Source of the DNA: Antedon bifida
Lineage: Eukaryota > Echinodermata > Crinoidea > Comatulida > Antedonidae
Reading direction: 5' to 3'
Assembly: GCA_963402885.1 (NCBI GenBank)
Contig: OY727095.1
Span: 20,465,001-20,529,000 of the forward strand
Length of the DNA stretch: 64,000 bases
This document shows, piece by piece, positions 58,626 through 64,000 of this stretch. The number at the start of each line of letters is the position of its first letter. Positions within the stretch are counted from its first letter, which is position 1. The position numbers and the translations under genes were made by a program. Below the pieces are notes generated by a model, which was not told where the DNA came from, ran no database searches, and saw only the letters and a list, made by a program, of their open reading frames with translations.

Positions 58626-60221
58626 AAACGAAATATGACTACTACTGATCCATTTTAATTTAGCAACTGATGTTTCATCTTTGATATCTGAAAAGTTATT
58701 TCCCTTCAGATTCATCATTTCTTTTTTCAATACTAATCCATTTCCTTCACATTCATTCAATATAGACATTATAATACCACCTGGAAGATTGCAATTTTTC
58801 AAACTGAGATGTTTCAGAAATGGAGATAATTGTATTAAACCAGCTAAAGTGGATCCTACCAGTTTATTAAGTCCACTTAAATCTAAATAACTCCATGTCA
58901 ACTTGCTGTCGTTAACCTTACAGATATCTACAAGTTCTTCTAGGTTATCAACCGACAGGCTATACTTATGCCTCCATTCAAAAGTGTAATAAGTCATACA
59001 TTGCACCAACTTAAAGAGTGAAACACCATCTATTTTTGACAGATTGTTTTCTTCTAGATTCAGCATTTCAGGTTTTATTACCACATTGTTTTTATCACAT
59101 TCATTAAAAAAATCTTTTATAATACTACCTGAAAGATGGCAATTACTCAAATCAAGATATATTAGTTGTGGAGAGAATTTTAATAATGAGGCTAGTTTAG
59201 ATAATTCAATGGAAGCTAAGTTAAGGCCGCTTAAATTCAATTTTTCCCAAGTCAATATCCTACCATGTTCATAACAGGCATCTATAAGACCTCTTAGGTT
59301 ATTATCTGACAGGCTATAATCAGAAAATTTGAAAGTGTCATTATCCATATCAATTAGATCCACCAACCTAAACAGTGTACTAACATCAATACCCGAAAGA
59401 TTGTTTTCCGTTAGATCAAGCACGCCTCGCTTCAATACCACATTGTTTTTACCACATTCATTCAATAAATATTTTATAATACTACCTGAAAGATGACAAT
59501 TTCTCATATGAAGATGTTCAAGTTGTGGAGAGAATTTTAATAAACAAGCTAATTTTGATCCTTCAATTGAACATAGGTTAATCCCACTTAAATTCAAACT
59601 TGTCCATGTCAATATCCTATCATGTTCATAACAGACATCTATAAGAACTCTAAGGTTATTAACTGACATTCTATAATCACACCATTTAAAATTGTCATAA
59701 TTCAAATAAATTAGATCCACCAACCTAAATAGTGTACTACCATCAACTTCCGAAAGATTATTTCCCTTTAGATACAGCATGTGAGGTATTAATATGACTT
59801 TATTTTTATCACATTCATTGAATAAATCTTTTATAATACTACCTGAAAGATGGCAATTCCTCATATCAAGATGTTTAAGTTGTGGAGAGAATTTTAATAA
59901 ACTAGCTAATTTTGATCCTTCAATTGAACATAGGTTAATCCCACTTAAATTCAACTCTTTCCACGTCAATATCCTACCATGTTCATGACAGGCATCTGCA
60001 AGACCTCTTAGGTTATTAACTGACAGGCTATAATCAACCCATTTAAAAGTTGAATAACTCATACAATTTGAATCCACCAATCTAAATAGTGTACTACCAT
60101 CAATACCAGACAAATTGTTTGTCTCTAGATGAAGCATGTCAGGATTCAACACCACATTGTTTTTATCGCATTCATTCAATAAATCTTTTATAATACTACC
60201 TGAAAGATGGCAATTTGTCAT
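58161..60221 (-). pseudogene. NLR paralogue 3' part: LRRs, acidic tail, C-terminal hydrophobic helix
   Basis: A 686-codon open frame encodes about 4.5 LRR units like those of the giant gene, including the same divergent last unit (NCNLPGG near 58,790). Next comes an acidic tail with imperfect 10-residue repeats (NENSDLDNLG type, 58,370-58,610), then ENTDISDDQ and a final hydrophobic segment of about 25 residues (VALMYIFNYFLLFILL) ending at the stop at 58,161. The hydrophobic end would suit a C-terminal membrane anchor. Upstream, the frame is lost at 60,222-60,250 through an internal deletion, so this may be a fragment of a dead gene or a partial 3' exon. No NACHT is visible before the window ends. 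Confidence 0.7.
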
Positions 60222-60816
60222 ATTAAGATAATGTAATTCTGGGGAGAATTTTACACCATTTAAAACTATACCGGTAATAATTTATACAAATTGAATCCAC
60301 CAGCCTAAATAGTGTACTACCATCAATTTCCGAAAGATTGTTTTCCGTTAGATCAAGCACGCCAGATTTCAATACCACATTGGTTTTATCATATCCATTC
60401 AATAAATCTTTAATGATACCACCTGTTAGATGACAATTTCTCATATCAAGACGTTCCAAGTTGTGGAGAGAATTTTAATAAACTAGCTAATTTTGATCCT
60501 TCAATTGAAAATAGGTTAAGGTCTCTTAAATTCAACTTTTTCCATGTCAATATCCTACCATGTGCATGACAGGCATCTCCAAGACATCTTAGGTTATTAA
60601 CTGACAGGTTATAATCAACCCATTTAAAAGTGTCATCATTCAAATAAATTAGATCCACCAACCTAAATAGTGTACTACCATCAATTTCCGAAAGATCGTT
60701 TCCCTCTAGATAAAGCATGTCTCGTTTCAATATCACATTGTTTTTATCACATTCATTTAACATATCTTTCATAATGCTACCTGAAAGATGGCAATTTCTC
60801 ATATCAAGATGTTTAA

Positions 60817-61448
60817 AGACCCCTTACCTGCAATTTTGGACGTTTTTTGGAAAATAATACATATATATCACTTTAAAAACATTAAACCATGTCATTCCTT
60901 GTCTTAAATGTACGTTTTATGGTAAATTATGATAAAAAGTGAGAAACAATGCACTACCTAAGTAGCTCGCGGCGATCGACCTCTCGTGGACGGTCTTAGG
61001 CCTAGCCTAGCTAGGCTTAGTTTTGTAGGCCTAGGCCTAGCTGGTAAACATCGGTAACGTACGAACATCGTACGCTAGCTATATACCTAGCCTGACGTTG
61101 TATAGTTGCTGCATTAATTGTCTTTCTATTTTTGCCAGACTCCGTTGATACAAATTGGGGAAAACCCGGTATTTTCGCTGAAAAGTTAGGAGTCTTCCAT
61201 TTGTTTTGGCCTCACGATCGATCGAAAAGTGGGCGAATTACAGGTAAAAAACAAAAATATCAATCCGCGCGCAATGCATTTTGGGATTTATAGCGGGCCG
61301 CTATAATTATTAGAATCGACTTATTTTTCACATTTTTAACCGTTTAAAGACGAAAAAAGTTATCGCAATAGGACCATATAGTATTATTTTTACATTAAAT
61401 ATAGTTTGTGATCTTAAATTAGATCTAAAAAACGTAGGGAAGGGGGCT
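60817..61448. mobile_element. 632-bp MITE-like insertion with TTAA duplication
   Basis: It splits an LRR unit at a site that reads AAGATGTTTAAGTTGTGG when uninterrupted (compare 59,875). TTAA is present on both sides (60,813-60,816 and 61,449-61,452). The ends are imperfect inverted repeats: AGACCCCTTACCTGC on the left and, in reverse complement, AGCCCCCTTCCCTAC on the right, each followed within about 10-20 bases by ACGTTTTTT. No transposase ORF is present. TTAA targeting is typical of piggyBac-type non-autonomous elements, though the terminal bases differ from classic piggyBac. Confidence 0.75.
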
Positions 61449-61605
61449 TTAAGTTGTGGAGAGAATTTTAATAAACTAGCTAATTTGGATCCTTCAATTG
61501 AACATAGGTTAATCCCACTTAAATTCAACTCTTTCGATGTCAATATTCTACCATGTTCATAACAGGCATCTACAAGACCTCTTAGGTTATCAACTGACAG
61601 GCTAT

Positions 61606-64000
61606 AATCAATCCATTCAAAAGTTGCATAACTCCTAAAATTTAAATCCACCAATCTAAATAGTGTACTACCATCAATTTCCGAAAGATTATTTCCCTTT
61701 AGATACAGGATGTGAGGTATTAATACAACTTTATTTTTAGCACATTCATTGAATAAATCTTTTATAATACTACCTGAAAGATGGCAATTCCTCATATCAA
61801 GAAGTTTTAGTTGTGGAGAGAATTTTAATAAATTAGCTAATTTTGATCCTTTAATTGAACATAAGTTAATCCCACTTAAATTCAACTCTTTCCATGTCAA
61901 TATTCTACCATGTTCATGACAGGCATCTGCAAGACCTCTTAGGTTATTAACTGACAGGCTATAATCAACCCATTTAAAAGTTGAATAACTCATACAATTT
62001 GAATCCACCAATCTAAACAGTGTACTACCATCAATACCTGACAAATTGTTTGTCTCTAGATGAAGCATGTCAGGATTCAAGACCACATTGTTTTTATCGC
62101 ATTCATTCAATAAATCTATAATGATACCACCTGTGAGATGACAATTTCTCATACCAAGAAGTTTTAGTTGTGGAGAGAATTTTAATAAATTAGCTAATTT
62201 TGATCCTTCAATTCAACATAGGTTAATCCCACTTAAATGCAACTCTTTCCATGTCAATATCCTACCATGTTCATGACAGGCATCTATAAGACCTCTTAGG
62301 TTATTAACTGACAGGCTGTAATCAACCCATTTAAAAGTTGAATAACTCATACAAATTGAATCCACCAGCCTAAATAGTGTACTACCATCAATTTCCGAAA
62401 GATTGTTTTCCGTTAGATCAAGCACGCCAGTTTTCAATACTACATTGTTTTTATCACATTCATTCAATAAATCTTGAATGATATCACCTGTGATATGACA
62501 ATTTCTCATATCAAGACGTTCAAGTTGTGGAGAGAATTTTAATAAACTAGCTAATTTTGATCATTGAATTGAACATAGGTTAATCCCACTTAAATTCAAC
62601 TCTTTCCATGTCAATATCCTACCATGTTCATGACAGGCATCTATAAGACCTCTTAGGTTATTAACTGACAGGCTATATTTAACCCATTTAAAAGTTGAAT
62701 AACTCATACAATTTGAATCCATCAACATAAACAGTGTACTACCATCAATACCTGACCAATTGGTTGTCTCTAGATCAAGCTTGATAGGTTTCAATACCAC
62801 ATTGTTTTTATCACATTCATTCAATAAATCTTTAATGGTACCACCTGTGAGATGACAATTTCTCATATCAAGACGTTCAAGTTGTGGAGAGAATTTTAAT
62901 AAACTAGCTAATTTTGATCTTTGAATTGAACATAGGTTAATCCCACTTAAATTCAACTCTTTCCATGTCAATAACCTACCATGTTCATGACAGGCATCTG
63001 CAAGACCTCTTAGGTTATTAACTGACAGGCTATAATCAATCCATTCAAAAGTTGCATAACTCCTAAAATTTAAATCCACCAATCTAAATAGTGTACTACC
63101 ATCAATTTCCGAAAGATTATTTCCCTTTAGATACAGGATGTGAGGTATTAATACAACTTTATTTTTAGCACATTCATTGAATAAATCTTTTATAATACTA
63201 CCTGAAAGATGGCAATTCCTCATATCAAGAAGTTTTAGTTGTGGAGAGAATTTTAATAAATTAGCTAATTTTGATCCTTTAATTGAACATAAGTTAATCC
63301 CACTTAAATTCAACTCTTTCCATGTCAATATTCTACCATGTTCATGACAGGCATCTGCAAGACCTCTTAGGTTATTAACTGACAGGCTATAATCAACCCA
63401 TTTAAAAGTTGAATAACTCATACAATTTGAATCCACCAATCTAAACAGTGTACTACCATCAATACCTGACAAATTGTTTGTCTCTAGATGAAGCATGTCA
63501 GGATTCAAGACCACATTGTTTTTATCGCATTCATTCAATAAATCTATAATGATACCACCTGTGAGATGACAATTTCTCATACCAAGAAGTTTTAGTTGTG
63601 GAGAGAATTTTAATAAATTAGCTAATTTTGATCCTTCAATTCAACATAGGTTAATCCCACTTAAATGCAACTCTTTCCATGTCAATATCCTACCATGTTC
63701 ATGACAGGCATCTATAAGACCTCTTAGGTTATTAACTGACAGGCTGTAATCAACCCATTTAAAAGTTGAATAACTCATACAAATTGAATCCACCAGCCTA
63801 AATAGTGTACTACCATCAATTTCCGAAAGATTGTTTTCCGTTAGATCAAGCACGCCAGTTTTCAATACTACATTGTTTTTATCACATTCATTCAATAAAT
63901 CTTGAATGATATCACCTGTGATATGACAATTTCTCATATCAAGACGTTCAAGTTGTGGAGAGAATTTTAATAAACTAGCTAATTTTGATCATTGAATTGA
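61606..64000. repeat. 1,428-bp tandem duplication of four LRR units
   Basis: Sequence from about 61,606 to 62,572 is repeated essentially identically from about 63,034 to the window end, offset 1,428 bp (four 357-bp units), including the same two stop codons. The intervening part completes the period. Confidence 0.85.

Larger units (their letters stand above)
60222..64000 (-). pseudogene. Broken LRR array of NLR paralogue
   Basis: About nine further LRR units in the same orientation, with clear damage. A deletion of part of a unit joins 60,250 to sequence normally further upstream and shifts frame. An extra C near 60,456 shifts frame again. TGA stops replace a Ser codon at 62,213 and 63,641, and further TGA stops are at 62,561 and 63,989. 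A TTAA-flanked insertion lies at 60,817-61,448. Unit consensus (MRNCHLSGSIIKDL, LNLSGINLCSIEG) is close to but distinct from the giant gene. It runs off the window end, so an intact 5' part cannot be excluded. Confidence 0.8.

Noticed and set aside
58262..58638. Plus-strand frames rich in Leu, Ser and Phe
   Set aside because: They are antisense to the 30-bp acidic tail repeats of the NLR paralogue.

Overview
The window is AT-rich metazoan genomic DNA. It has introns, LINE retrotransposons, foldback elements, minisatellites and frequent GGCCTAGGCC-type palindromes. The death-fold/NACHT/LRR gene content and the repeat style suggest an invertebrate deuterostome, possibly an echinoderm such as a crinoid. 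That assignment is inference; nothing here names the species.

Layout. (1) 1-832, minus strand: the first three exons of an unidentified acidic gene that leaves the window. (2) About 2.1-10.1 kb: a repeat cluster made of a large imperfect inverted repeat, three 1.56-kb tandem units each carrying a tRNA-like segment, and three identical-style hairpins. (3) 10.2-13.5 kb: decayed fragments and short tandem repeats. (4) 13.6-17.7 kb: the 3' flank of the main gene, full of minisatellites, ending in a relic of a lost C-terminal tail. (5) 17,734-38,773, minus strand: the main feature, a seven-exon gene I reconstruct by splice sites. It predicts a giant NLR-type protein of about 4,963 residues: three exons of paired DED-like folds, a NACHT NTPase, and about 30 tandem copies of a 119-residue unit of four leucine-rich repeats. 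(6) 38.8-49.9 kb: upstream intergenic DNA, a 372-bp satellite with conserved AGGTCA clusters, and broken LINE and transposon pieces. (7) 51.6-55.4 kb: a nearly full-length but dead LINE on the minus strand. (8) 56.0-64.0 kb: a second copy of the NLR 3' flank followed by an LRR array of the same family, broken by stops, frameshifts, a deletion and a TTAA-flanked insertion. It retains a long 3' ORF with an acidic repeat tail and a C-terminal hydrophobic helix.

How it fits together. The giant gene looks like an intracellular immune or cell-death receptor: N-terminal death folds for signalling, NACHT for nucleotide-driven oligomerisation, LRRs for sensing. All six introns are phase 1, so the exons are symmetric and can be duplicated without breaking frame. 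The LRR units are very similar at DNA level, and blocks of one, four and five units have been copied within the array. The broken paralogue 20 kb away could act as a donor or recipient in gene conversion. Comparing the two 3' flanks shows minisatellites growing from single-copy sequence in one copy, and a membrane tail kept in one copy and lost in the other.
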